A stretch of DNA of 48,915 nt. Source: Rhizobium sullae (lineage in GTDB: Bacteria; Pseudomonadota; Alphaproteobacteria; Rhizobiales; Rhizobiaceae). The stretch covers positions 11,797-60,711 of the forward strand of contig NZ_FWER01000041.1 of the NCBI RefSeq assembly GCF_900169785.1. Reading direction: 5' to 3'. The notes under the pieces were generated by a model. It worked only from the letters and a program-made list of their open reading frames with translations. It did no database searches and had not been told where the DNA came from. Positions 32,200 through 41,111 of the stretch are shown piece by piece. How positions within the stretch are numbered: position 1 is the first letter of the stretch; every line of letters begins with the position of its first letter. The position numbers and the translations under genes were made by a program.

Positions 32200-33002
32200 G
32201 ATATGGTCTCCGGCCGCTTGAGCAGCAGCTTGCGCAGGTGTCCGGCATAATCTTGCATCTCGGCGGAACTCGATGTTTCCATGTCCCGCGGGCGGGGGAT
32301 TTCGATGCTGATGTCTTCGATGACGCTGCCAGGACGCCCGCTCATGACCAGCACGCGATCGGCGAGCAGGACCGCCTCGCTGATCGAATGGGTGATGAAA
32401 AGTACGGTCTTCGGCTGGGCCTCCCAGATGCGCAGCAGTTCGAAGCCCATTTCCTCGCGGGTGAGCGCGTCGAGCGCCGAAAAGGGCTCGTCCATCAGAA
32501 GGATGTCCGGGTTCATGTGGAGCGCCCGGGCGATGCCGACGCGTTGCTGCATGCCGCCCGAAAGTTCCGCCGGGAGCCGTTTTTCGAAACCCGCCAGCCC
32601 CACCTTGGCGAGCAGGTCGCGCGCCCTCTCGCGATCTTCGCGCGTAACCCGGCCTGACTTGTGCCTCACGGGGAAGACGACATTGTCCTCGGCCGAGGCC
32701 CAGGGAAGCAGAGTTGGCTTCTGAAAGACGATGCCGATGTCGTCGCGCGGCTCGGTGATCGGGTGACCAAAGGCTTCCACACCGCCGCTCGTGGGCTTCA
32801 AGAGCCCGGCGATCAGACGCAGCAGTGTGGATTTGCCGCAGCCGGACGGCCCGAGGACCGCCACGAACTGGTGGCGGTCGACGGAAAAGTCCACGCTGCG
32901 GAGTGCCTCCAGCGGACCGGAGCCGGTCTGGTAAACTTGCCCGAGCCCTTTGAAGGACAATGCCGGCGGAGCGATGGCCGGAGTGGGGCTTGCCATGTTC
33001 AT
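32196..33002 (-). CDS. ABC transporter ATP-binding protein (SsuB/ThiZ-like)
   Basis: Cytosolic ATPase of 268 residues powering the import system. Walker A GPSGCGKST (~50-58), Q-loop in FQKPTLLPW, signature LSGGMQQR, Walker B ILLMDEPFSALD and H-loop THS are all present, so it should be active. The C-terminal region has the SGRPGSVIEDISIEIPRPRD segment typical of the nitrate/sulfonate/taurine subfamily. Its start codon overlaps the binding-protein stop and its stop overlaps the permease start, indicating one tightly coupled operon. Confidence 0.92.
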   Translation of the reverse strand: MNMASPTPAIAPPALSFKGLGQVYQTGSGPLEALRSVDFSVDRHQFVAVLGPSGCGKSTLLRLIAGLLKPTSGGVEAFGHPITEPRDDIGIVFQKPTLLPWASAEDNVVFPVRHKSGRVTREDRERARDLLAKVGLAGFEKRLPAELSGGMQQRVGIARALHMNPDILLMDEPFSALDALTREEMGFELLRIWEAQPKTVLFITHSISEAVLLADRVLVMSGRPGSVIEDISIEIPRPRDMETSSSAEMQDYAGHLRKLLLKRPETIS

Positions 33003-33994
33003 CAGGGCAGGAAGCTCGTGTTGGCGACCTTGGCCGGATCGAGGGCCGTCTTGTCGAGGTTCTGGGCTGCCGAAACGCGCTCCCAGGTGGTCGCAAGCCG
33101 CTTCGGCTCAAAGGCGCCGAGACCGTCCTTGGTGGTCACTTCGTTGAACTCCAGCGACATGGTGTCGAGAATAGCGCCCTTGACGTCGGCGACCGTTAGT
33201 TCCGGCACGAGCTTGGCGACAGCCGCAGCCGCGCCGTCCGGATCCTGCTTGACGTATTCCAGCGACTTCTTGAAGGCATTCACGAAGCGTTTGGCGACCT
33301 CCGGGCGTTCGGTGATAAACTTGTCGGAGGCGAGCAGGCAGGCGGAATAAAGTTCCAGGCCGGCCGCATCCCAGGTGAAGATGTCGATCTCCTTGCCGGC
33401 CGCCTTGGCCTGGTTGGTGAAGATCGCAACATTGGTCGTCCAGGCGATGATGACATCGGTGGCGCCGGTCATCAGCATTGGGCCGAGGGCGCCCGGATCA
33501 GTCTTGGTGAGCGTGATGTCGCCCTCGTCGAGGCCGACATCCTTCAGCACCAACGGCAGGAACACGTTCGACGAGGTGAAAGGCGATGTCGCCACCCTCT
33601 TTCCCTTTACGTCTTCGATCTTCTTGATGTTGCCGCCCTTCAGCACGAAGAAGGCGTGCGGCCCCTTGTTGAAGATCGACATGATGGCTGTGATACCGAC
33701 CTTGTCGGTGACCTTCGCCGCCATCAGCGCGCCGATATCGGCGGAGCCGACGTCAGAAGTGCCGGCGGCGAGCCGGGTGATCGCTTCGGCGGAGCCGCGG
33801 CCCGGCGCCACGGTTGCTTCGATGCCTTCCTCCGCACAGAAGCCCTTCTCAATACAGACATAGATCGGCGCCTTGTCGCCGCCCGGCAGCCAGTCGAGCT
33901 GGAAGACCACCTTGTCGGCGGCAAGGGCGTTGGAAACGAGCGCGCCAGCGGCCAATAGGGTTGCCGGCAGGATCCGCGACAGCTTTCGAAGCAT
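33002..33994 (-). CDS. ABC transporter substrate-binding protein, NMT1/THI5-like
   Basis: Periplasmic binding protein of 330 residues. ATG 33994 follows AGGGGA; a TTG one codon upstream is less likely. A signal peptide ends at ALA-AD (~27). The mature N-terminus KVVFQLDWLPGGDKAPIYV is the hallmark of NMT1/THI5-like proteins, which bind pyrimidine precursors of thiamine, riboflavin or other small heterocycles; the domain spans most of the chain (GRGSAEAITRLAAGTSDVG, then the hinge). First gene of the operon, with a perfect palindrome 35 bp upstream. Ligand unknown; linkage to an Fe/2OG oxygenase suggests a catabolic rather than biosynthetic role. Confidence 0.88.
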   Translation of the reverse strand: MLRKLSRILPATLLAAGALVSNALAADKVVFQLDWLPGGDKAPIYVCIEKGFCAEEGIEATVAPGRGSAEAITRLAAGTSDVGSADIGALMAAKVTDKVGITAIMSIFNKGPHAFFVLKGGNIKKIEDVKGKRVATSPFTSSNVFLPLVLKDVGLDEGDITLTKTDPGALGPMLMTGATDVIIAWTTNVAIFTNQAKAAGKEIDIFTWDAAGLELYSACLLASDKFITERPEVAKRFVNAFKKSLEYVKQDPDGAAAAVAKLVPELTVADVKGAILDTMSLEFNEVTTKDGLGAFEPKRLATTWERVSAAQNLDKTALDPAKVANTSFLP

Positions 33995-34031
33995 CAATTG
34001 TTCCCCTCATTGTTGGACGAGCTGAAGCCAA

Positions 34032-34054
34032 GTGCATGGCGATATGCCATGCAC
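34032..34054 (-). promoter_or_regulatory. Perfect 23-bp palindrome, candidate operator of the NMT1-type ABC operon
   Basis: Arms GTGCATGGC and GCCATGCAC are exact reverse complements with a 5-bp spacer GATAT. It lies 38-60 bp upstream of the binding-protein start, where a repressor would overlap the promoter. Perfect symmetry and absence of a T-run favour a dimeric-protein site over a terminator. No regulator gene lies in the operon, so the controlling protein must be encoded elsewhere. Confidence 0.6.
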
Positions 34055-34156
34055 GCGCGCAACTCGGATGTGGTTCAGATGATTTCGAGCAGCAGCAGGC
34101 AGCACGGCAGTCCCTTTCAGAACCGTTTCCCGAGCAATGTCCCGAGCCATACGGCT

Positions 34157-34174
34157 CTGACCGCTTCTACTCGG
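34157..34174 (-). promoter_or_regulatory. Copy of a shared upstream motif
   Basis: CTGACCGCTTCTACTCGG, about 160 bp upstream of the binding-protein start and near-identical to 31326-31344 upstream of the oxygenase gene. Both copies have the same orientation relative to the gene they precede. Confidence 0.35.
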
Positions 34175-34553
34175 CAGAAGGGATGCAATCAGTGTGCCAA
34201 GTGAAAACCAGGAATTTCCCGGATTTTTCGTCCCGCCTTTTCACCCATGCATCCATAAGGGGCATCGACGCACAAAATATATGCAAAGCATCTTCAAGCT
34301 TGTATTGTCGGCATTTCCTCTTGCTGCCTTTCGCGCCTTACGACTAACAAAGGCGCCAATCCAGGCTGTCGGAGGTTTGCGCATCGATCTGTCTGAAGCT
34401 GCCTTTCGAACGTGAGCTACCATTCCAGCACATGCCAATCGCCAAGTAGTTCATGCTTACTTAAATAGTAACCTCTAAAAATCACAAAAAGCTTACGCAG
34501 AAGCTGAGTCTAGCGACCTGGCCTGACTACATTTTCTTACGAGGTGAGAACAC

Positions 34554-36377
34554 ATGCGCAGGCCTACCGTCCGAACTTCCCTGACCAGTATCAATCTGGC
34601 GTTTGCCATTATTTTCCTCGCTTTCGCCTTGTTCGCCCTGGGCAGCGTGCGGCAGGTTAATCAGAACACGACCGATATCGCGAAGAACTGGCTTCCAAGC
34701 GTGTCGGTCGTTCGAATGATCCAGTTCGAGCTTCAAAAGATGAAGTTCGCTTATGCCAATCACATCATGTCCATCAGCGATGAAGCGATCGCCACGGCGG
34801 AGGAGCAGGTCACAGCGCGATGGGAGCAGCTCGGAAAAGCGATAGAAGCCTACCGGCCGCTGATATCCTCACCTCGCGAAAAGGAGTTGCTGGAGCTGAT
34901 CGGCAAACAGGCGGGCGACTACGCTAACGCGGCAGAGCCGATGCTCGAAAAATCCCGAAAGAACGATAACGATGCAGCCAAGGTCATCTTCTACAAGGAC
35001 ATGGAGCCGATCGTTCAAAAAGCCGAAAAGAGTGCGAGCGAACTGCTGGATATCAATGTGAACGGCTCGAATGCCTCCTATGATAGCAGCACACGCACCT
35101 ATGCGACGATCCTATGGAGCACTTGGCTGCTGATGGCCCTGGTGGTGGCGATCGTCACCGGCGCGATTGCCTATGTTGCGGTGCACATATCTCGTCCGAT
35201 CAAGACGATCACGACTTCGATGACCGGCCTTGCTGCGGGCGAGACGGACTCGCCCATACCGTTTGCGCGCCGAACGGACGAAATCGGTTCCATGGCCAGC
35301 GCAGTCGAAGTTTTCAGGCAGACCGCATTGGCGAAGATCAGAGCTGATCAGGAAATTGAGGCAAGCCGAGTGCTTCAAGAAAGTGACCGCCAGCGGCAAG
35401 AGCAAATAGACCGTGAGCGAGCTACAGCCATGGCCCAGGCGACGAAAGGATTGGCTGACAGTTTGAAGAGGCTGGCTGAAGGCGATCTCACGGTCAAGAT
35501 CAGTGAACGGTTCGCTGCCGATTTCGAGGCGCTCAGAGACGATTTCAATAGCGCCGTCGCCCAGCTCCGCAGCGCACTCAGCAGAGTGGCAGGTTCCACG
35601 GCCGGAATCGACAGTGGATCGACCGAGATCGCGCACAGCGCCAATGACCTCGCAAAGCGGACGGAACAGCAGGCGGCCGCCTTGGAACAGACAGCTGCGG
35701 CGCTGGATGAGATCACTGCAAACGTCGCATCGTCTTCCAAACGCGCAGAGGAGGCACGCAGGGTCGCAACTCAGGCCAATACGAGCGCCAAGACGTCCGG
35801 CGAGATCGTCAGCCAAGCGGTGCAGGCGATGGGCCGCATTGAGCAATCCTCCAACCAGATATCGAGCATTATCGGCGTCATCGACGAGATCGCCTTTCAG
35901 ACCAATCTGCTCGCGCTGAACGCAGGTGTGGAAGCCGCCCGCGCCGGCGAGGCAGGCAAGGGTTTCGCGGTCGTGGCCCAAGAGGTGCGCGAACTGGCGC
36001 AACGCTCGGCGCAGGCAGCCAAGGAAATCAAGGCACTCATCCGAACATCGACCGGCGAAGTGGCGACAGGCGTCGATCTCGTCTCGAAGACTGGAGAGGC
36101 CTTGAAGCAGATTGGTGAACTCGTGGTGGCGATGAACCAACACGTCGATGCGATTGCCGTGTCGGCACGCGAGCAGGCGGTCGGCCTTGCGGAGATCAAC
36201 ACTGCTGTCAACAGCCTCGACAACACGACCCAGCAGAATGCCGCCATGGTGGAGGAGGCGAGTGCCGCATCCGCATCGCTAGCGAAAGAAAGTACCACGC
36301 TCCGCGATCTGGTTCTTCGGTTCAACGTGGGTAGCGGAACGGAACAGCACGCGCATACATTCCGAAAGTCCGCCTGA
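34554..36377 (+). CDS. Methyl-accepting chemotaxis protein (4HB-MCP ligand domain)
   Basis: Chemoreceptor of 607 residues. TM1 lies at ~14-32, followed by a periplasmic four-helix-bundle domain to ~185, and TM2 at ~188-212 (ILWSTWLLMALVVAIVTGAIAYVAV). A HAMP domain begins at ~213 (HISRPIKTITTSM), with a second HAMP-like stretch at ~300-340. The signalling tip is at ~440-475 (IDEIAFQTNLLALNAGVEAARAGEAGKGFAVVAQEVR), which contacts CheA/CheW. GAGGTGAGAA precedes ATG 34554. No C-terminal NWETF methylation-enzyme tether is seen. Neighbouring importers suggest, but do not show, that it senses the same compounds. Confidence 0.93.
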   Translation: MRRPTVRTSLTSINLAFAIIFLAFALFALGSVRQVNQNTTDIAKNWLPSVSVVRMIQFELQKMKFAYANHIMSISDEAIATAEEQVTARWEQLGKAIEAYRPLISSPREKELLELIGKQAGDYANAAEPMLEKSRKNDNDAAKVIFYKDMEPIVQKAEKSASELLDINVNGSNASYDSSTRTYATILWSTWLLMALVVAIVTGAIAYVAVHISRPIKTITTSMTGLAAGETDSPIPFARRTDEIGSMASAVEVFRQTALAKIRADQEIEASRVLQESDRQRQEQIDRERATAMAQATKGLADSLKRLAEGDLTVKISERFAADFEALRDDFNSAVAQLRSALSRVAGSTAGIDSGSTEIAHSANDLAKRTEQQAAALEQTAAALDEITANVASSSKRAEEARRVATQANTSAKTSGEIVSQAVQAMGRIEQSSNQISSIIGVIDEIAFQTNLLALNAGVEAARAGEAGKGFAVVAQEVRELAQRSAQAAKEIKALIRTSTGEVATGVDLVSKTGEALKQIGELVVAMNQHVDAIAVSAREQAVGLAEINTAVNSLDNTTQQNAAMVEEASAASASLAKESTTLRDLVLRFNVGSGTEQHAHTFRKSA

Positions 36378-36399
36378 CGCAGCACTTGTCAGTAGAGCA

Positions 36400-36655
36400 A
36401 CCACATCGGAAATCTATGGCAATGGCACCGGGGACACGATTACCCTCGACGAGCAGTACTATACCGCGAGCGAGGGCTGGGGGCCTTGAGAAGATCGAGT
36501 TTGCCGATGGCACGTCGCTCACTCTCCATCACGAGCCAAACACAAGCTGGGTGAATGGTACGCCGGGGGACGATACGCTGACCGGCCAATGGGACAAGGA
36601 CATTTTCCGCGCCGCTGGTGGCACGGCCGACCGCTGGCGCGAACGATTTCACTGA
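36400..36655 (+). pseudogene. Frameshifted remnant of an RTX-type calcium-binding repeat protein
   Basis: Two plus-strand frames give the linker-repeat pattern of large rhizobial hemolysin-type proteins: IYGNGTGDTITLDEQYY...EGWG (36412-36483), then GLEKIEFADGTSLT and VNGTPGDDTLTG (36480-36600). The frame changes in a run of five G at 36479-36483, where one G seems extra. Only one GxxGDDxLxG repeat survives, and both ends are missing. It overlaps the 3' end of the converging MmgE/PrpD gene by a few bases. Confidence 0.6.
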
Positions 36656-37998
36656 ATTAACGGCATGCGCAGGCACTGAAGGAAAGGAGCGGCGTCTCCT
36701 CTGTTCATTGCCGACAGCCCGCTCAGGATAGTGCGCTGCGTCTTGGGAAAGAGTTTTTTCCGGGTCGCCGCACAAAACTTCTCGACAAGTTGACCCCAAT
36801 CCATCGGTCGCGCCTTGTCGCCGCGTGGCGCGGTGACGTCAGAGGTCACTGTCGCACCATCACTAGTGTGCAGGCTCAAATATGCGAGCGTTTCGGCCGG
36901 AAAGCGTCCGTCGATCTCGTGGTCGACGAAAAGACGGACCTTTCGGGCGAAGTCGCATAGGTCTGGCCTGGCGAGTTGGGCTTCGCCAATCGGCGCAAGC
37001 GCTGCAATTCCATCGATGGCGGCAATGGCGATGCAATAGGGCAGGCTGTACTGGATATCGGTCACGGTTGCCGGAGAGACAGAATTGGCAAGCCGGAGAG
37101 CCCACTGGAACGTATGCACATCTACCGAAACGACCTTCTCGGGAGTTAAGTCGATACGGCGGCAGACGGAAGCAAAGGCGTCGAGAGCAGGATGGATGTA
37201 GCGGCAGCAGGAGTACGGTTTGAAATAGACATTCGAGATTTCCATCGGTTGATCGAAGCCTGCAGCGATGACCAACGGATCGAAATGCGAATGGTGATCG
37301 AGCAGATCCAGCGGGCCTGTAAATCCCTGCTCAGCGAGCTGCAATGCGAGGAGCCCGGTTACCACGCTCCACGGGATGCCTTCCTTGACATCGTTTCCAG
37401 TGCATTTCGCGTAACCCGAGCTGCCGTTTGCCTCCTGGTTCGGGGCTAGCACTCCGGCAATCGAAAGAGCCTGGGCAAGTGCCGCCGGACCGGTTCCATA
37501 GAGACGCCCGGCCGCGGCGACGGCACCATATCCTGTCCAGCGACCGGATTGCCGGCTCCTAACGGCATCCGGTTTCTGCGCGACAGCAATACGGATAGCA
37601 GCCTCGTATCCGAGGGCGACGGCGGCAAGGATGTCGTCGGCGGGCGCATCAGTCTCAGAAGCCACCGACAAAGCAACGGGTATGACGGCCGCACCCGGAT
37701 GGCCGCGCGCGGCGCGATGACCGTCGTCGAAATCGAGCGCCGATGCCGCGGCGGCGTTGCAGAAGGCTGCAGCCGTCGTCCCCAGGCTTTCACCGGTAAA
37801 CCAGATCGGTGCACGGCCGACACCAAACTCCTGCCGGGCGATCTCGCGCGCCACCTGTGCACCGCCGATCTCGCTTCCGGCGACCACGGCAGTCACCGCA
37901 TCCAGAATGCAGCAAAGGGCGCTCTGTCTCGCCTCGGCCGGCAACGCGGCGGACGGATAGGTCATCAGATGATCCGCCAGGATCCGGGTCGTGTACAT
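36649..37998 (-). CDS. MmgE/PrpD family protein (intact copy)
   Basis: 449-residue member of the 2-methylcitrate dehydratase/cis-aconitate decarboxylase-like family. ATG 37998 is preceded by GGAG; a GTG at 38031 overlapping the upstream gene is less likely. The all-helical domain 1 has the ALDFDDGHRAARGHPGAAVIPVAL signature (~85-110) and the lid domain 2 follows with the conserved FKPYSCCRYIHPALDA segment (~258-275). Family members act as dehydratases, decarboxylases or isomerases on carboxylic acids, so the substrate here is unknown. Last gene of the minus-strand block, 29 bp after the cyclodeaminase gene. Confidence 0.85.
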   Translation of the reverse strand: MYTTRILADHLMTYPSAALPAEARQSALCCILDAVTAVVAGSEIGGAQVAREIARQEFGVGRAPIWFTGESLGTTAAAFCNAAAASALDFDDGHRAARGHPGAAVIPVALSVASETDAPADDILAAVALGYEAAIRIAVAQKPDAVRSRQSGRWTGYGAVAAAGRLYGTGPAALAQALSIAGVLAPNQEANGSSGYAKCTGNDVKEGIPWSVVTGLLALQLAEQGFTGPLDLLDHHSHFDPLVIAAGFDQPMEISNVYFKPYSCCRYIHPALDAFASVCRRIDLTPEKVVSVDVHTFQWALRLANSVSPATVTDIQYSLPYCIAIAAIDGIAALAPIGEAQLARPDLCDFARKVRLFVDHEIDGRFPAETLAYLSLHTSDGATVTSDVTAPRGDKARPMDWGQLVEKFCAATRKKLFPKTQRTILSGLSAMNRGDAAPFLQCLRMPLIQ

Positions 37999-38027
37999 TT
38001 TTGGCTCCGCGCACCCGCTATTTCCGT

Positions 38028-39104
38028 TCACGTGCTGGCCGGTGCGCTGGACAGTGGCGCTGCCCGAGCGCCGGGCCTGAGCCAGGTTTCGTAGACATGT
38101 GCAGCGACGTAGAGATCGAGCATCGGCAGACCGACGCAGGTTATCAGGGTCGGCCGGTCCAAGACGTCCCCTCTGTCGGCGACGTCTTTAAAGTTCGTGA
38201 CCCCGAGAAAAGGGCCCAGTTGCTCCAACGTTGCACCCGCCCGCGAGAAATAAAGCGCAAGGCTTTGCGAATTAGGCCGGGATACCATGGAAACGTCGTC
38301 GCAGACTGCGAGTCCTGATCGAAGAACCGCTTGGATGTGGTCGGCGGGCGTCTCATCTCCGCCAAGATGCAGAAGAAGGGAATTCGCGGAAATATCCGGC
38401 GGCGCGAAGACCGGCGCGCTGGAATTGGAGGCGGTGATTACGAAGCGGCAGTCGCGCAGCTTCCGGTTGTCCGGAACGGCCTCAAGCGGAACTCCGGCGG
38501 TGGATCCACATTTTTCGACGAGCCGCTGCGCGGAAACTCCCGATCGGCTGCGCACGTAGATCGTCGAGATGATGTCCTTTCCGAAGTGGCCAAGCGCCTT
38601 GACGATTTCCTCGGCAATCGGACCCGCTCCGAATAGAAACACGGATATGTCATGTTCCATCGAGAAGAAGCGTTCAAGTGTCACTGAGGCATAAGTTGCC
38701 GTCCGCGCAGCGGAGATTTCAGTCCCGTCCATTACGCAAAGGGGACGCAGCGTGAAGCTGTCGAGGAGAATGATCGTCGAGGCGGAACGGGGTCGGCCGA
38801 AGCGGCGGTTTATTGCATTCGCGCCCACGACTTTGACCGCAGCATATCGGTCTCCGACGCTGGAAAGCGCAGAGAGCTTCCAGCCCAATCGCTCACCCTT
38901 GAGTTCGTTACGATAGGGCTGAAACTCGGGTCGCTTCCAAAGGTCTGCTTCACTGAAGGACAAGATGGACTTCAAGCCGTGTGCCCGTCCCAGACGCATG
39001 TCGGACCAAGCCTCTTTGGCGGCCTTGTGAAGATCATCCACATTGAGGCTGACGCCGAGACATGCCATGTCAGCATGCGAAAAATATCGGGCTACGGTCT
39101 CCAT
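38028..39104 (-). CDS. Ornithine cyclodeaminase/mu-crystallin family protein
   Basis: NAD(P)-dependent enzyme family of 358 residues, including ornithine cyclodeaminase, ketimine reductase and amino-acid dehydrogenases used in opine-like metabolism. ATG 39104 has GGAGG at 6 bp. Visible: substrate-side ASTIILLDSFTLRPLCVMDGTEISAARTAT (~100-130), Rossmann loop FGAGPIAEE (~156-164) and VGLPMLDLYVA near the C-terminus. The usual GxGxQ motif is GAGPIA, a variation within the dinucleotide loop. Position between two MmgE/PrpD genes suggests one catabolic pathway handling an imine or cyclic amino acid. Specificity cannot be read. Confidence 0.82.
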   Translation of the reverse strand: METVARYFSHADMACLGVSLNVDDLHKAAKEAWSDMRLGRAHGLKSILSFSEADLWKRPEFQPYRNELKGERLGWKLSALSSVGDRYAAVKVVGANAINRRFGRPRSASTIILLDSFTLRPLCVMDGTEISAARTATYASVTLERFFSMEHDISVFLFGAGPIAEEIVKALGHFGKDIISTIYVRSRSGVSAQRLVEKCGSTAGVPLEAVPDNRKLRDCRFVITASNSSAPVFAPPDISANSLLLHLGGDETPADHIQAVLRSGLAVCDDVSMVSRPNSQSLALYFSRAGATLEQLGPFLGVTNFKDVADRGDVLDRPTLITCVGLPMLDLYVAAHVYETWLRPGARAAPLSSAPAST

Positions 39105-39579
39105 CGCTATCCTCCATCGGGCTCCCACATCCAACAAATGGGCTATGGGAATCTCGCACCTCGGTGGCAGCGGTTAAAGGAAAGATCGGGATATGTTTTC
39201 GTTATCGAAGGATGCTCATGTGGAGAAAGAACGGCACGCCAAGTTACAATATTAAACTTTCTTATTCCTGCGGGTCTTCGTTGTTGCGGAGAAAATGGAG
39301 CGCCGAGGAGATCTGAATTCGGCCGCGCTTAAAGAGGAAAATTCCATCCCTGTCCTAACGCGCGTCGTAACGTCAGGCAGTGTGGACGTCGCTAGGGCAC
39401 GTTCGCTCTCAGAGAAGCCGGTTAGCCGGCCTCCTTCGCAGGATGCGCTTGTTGCTGCGGGCCAATCCTCTGACGCCTAGAGACCTGTGCGCTTTTCAGC
39501 CGCATCGGCGAAACCGATTGCGTCGCCTGACCAGCAACCTACAAGCACATGGATTCCACCCGGTGTGCGGCCACGCTCC
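39105..39579. other. Intergenic region, no gene seen
   Basis: About 475 bp between the decayed MmgE/PrpD gene and the cyclodeaminase gene. No coding frame convinces on either strand. A short stem GCCGG-TTAG-CCGGC (39419-39432) is the only structure noted. It probably contains the promoter of the cyclodeaminase-mmgE unit. Confidence 0.45.
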
Positions 39580-40928
39580 TTAAACAGCTCCTGAGGCGAA
39601 GCGGACCAACGGTTGAACGGACGTGGCGTTCTTTAGGTTCTGCAAATTGTCCAGTATTTCAAAGGTGGCTTTGTCTCCAACTGCTGAGCTTGCGAGCCGC
39701 CGGACCTTTGTTTCGAGAGCCGACTCCTGCATTGGGTTGGCAGCTTCCCCCTCAGAAAGCGGGACATGCTTTTCGAACACTCGTCCATCCTGCAAGCGCA
39801 AGGACGCACTTGCCGCATGCGGCTCGGGAGTGAGGTCGCGCGCGGAACGAGGCAAAAACTCGATGATGTCCTGCAGACGCCCAGCGATATCGTGACGCAT
39901 CCAGTTGTCCGCGAACCAATCTGGACCGGGTTCAACGCCAAGGACCGCCATCGCAATGGCATGCGGCGCGCTGAACTGCGCCGCCCACATGTCTTTCGGT
40001 CGCACGGTGCTGAATGGCGGTTCGCAAATGATTGGAGGTGCCGTGACAACCAGCTTTACGTGCTCGCCGGCCGCAGCATCAATTCCCGCCATTGTGAAGA
40101 CGTCGCGGCACGCCTGCACGCTGCTCTGGATAAGCCGTGTTTGAAACCGATCTTGAATATCTCGTAGGTCGAACCGAAGGCACGCGTCAATCGGCCGAAA
40201 TCGCACTCGTCGGCCCCGGCCATGCGCCAGAACCCCGTCTCACCTTCGAAGACATCCAGTGGGCCCTCGAAGCCCGCAGCAGCGAGCCGCGCTGCATTGA
40301 CCCCCGTCTGCGCGGCTGCTCCGAAGTTGTTTTTCGCCATTGACGGTTTTTTGCCGTAGACCGTCTTCATGACCGAGGCGACTGGCGCATTGACCGCGGC
40401 GATCGCGATTGCTTGCGCCGCTTGTCCTGCGTCAAGCCGCATCAGCTTCGCAGCCGCGGCAGTTGCCCCGAATACCTGCCATGTCCCATGCCCATGCAGT
40501 GTCTTTCTGGACGTTCGATGAAGCAGCGAGATACCTATACGGCAGCTGACCTCGTAACCGGCGATGACTGCTTCAAGAAAGTCTGCACCCGAACACTGCC
40601 TCTGGGCGGCCATCGACAGCGCGGCCGCGATGACAGTAGCGCCGGGATGGCCCTTCTCGTAAATGTCATCGAAGTCGAGTGCATTGATAAGGGTCGCCGT
40701 GCGAAAGGCCGCGACTGCGGGATCCAGCAACCCAACACCGTGGCCGACCGCCAGGTCTCCAGTGAAGTTCTGCATCATCCGGGAGACTGGCAGGTTAATT
40801 GCGCCGAGCAGGCAGCCGATCGAATCCAGCACGCAAAGTCTGCTCTTGTGGATGACCTCCGGCGGGAGGCGCGAGAAGGATTCCGCGGCGATATATTCGC
40901 CGATCGTTTTGGCTATTGAAGGAGACAT
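39580..40928 (-). pseudogene. MmgE/PrpD family gene with frameshifting deletion
   Basis: Second MmgE/PrpD gene. From ATG 40928 the frame covers the N-terminal domain (VLDSIGCLLGA; INALDFDDIYEKGHPGATVIAAALSMA) and domain 2 up to IFKIGFKH near 40130. The protein then continues in another frame (RLIQSSVQACRDVFTMAGI) to stop 39580. The intact paralogue has FKPYSCCRYIHPALDA at this place; here the Tyr-x-Cys-Cys piece is absent, consistent with loss of about 13 bases. The gene is therefore probably inactive, unless the gap is a sequence error. It follows the nitrilase gene by 46 bp. Confidence 0.75.
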
Positions 40929-41111
40929 GGTTTCATATCCAGCAGAGGTGGACGGACGATGGCTACAGCGAAGTCTAGGGGTGGCTCATCGTCTCGCCAC
41001 TACAAGAATCCGGAGCCCCATCGTGCCGCCTGCCGGTGCAGGAGGAACAACCGCAGGAGTCGGCGATGCCGCAGTCGAGTGACGCTCGTGCCAATCCCTC
41101 GAAGCTCGTCT
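40806..41111 (-). repeat. Parent copy of the duplicated junction segment
   Basis: Covers the 3' end of the nitrilase gene, the 46-bp spacer and the 5' end of the MmgE/PrpD gene. Homologous and collinear with 29582-29877, in direct orientation 11.2 kb apart. The homology stops at both ends within coding sequence, so it does not follow gene borders. Confidence 0.85.

Larger units (their letters stand above)
33998..34553. other. Divergent intergenic region
   Basis: About 555 bp between the minus-strand ABC operon and the plus-strand chemoreceptor gene. No convincing coding frame. It holds the palindrome at 34032-34054 and the shared motif at 34157-34174. The right third (34410-34520) is AT-rich and probably carries the chemoreceptor promoter. 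No RNA gene recognised. Confidence 0.5.

Noticed and set aside
31385..33111. 566-codon frame merging the ABC permease with sequence opposite and upstream
   Set aside because: Only the last 262 codons from ATG 32199 are the permease; the upstream part is an alternative frame of the ATPase gene.
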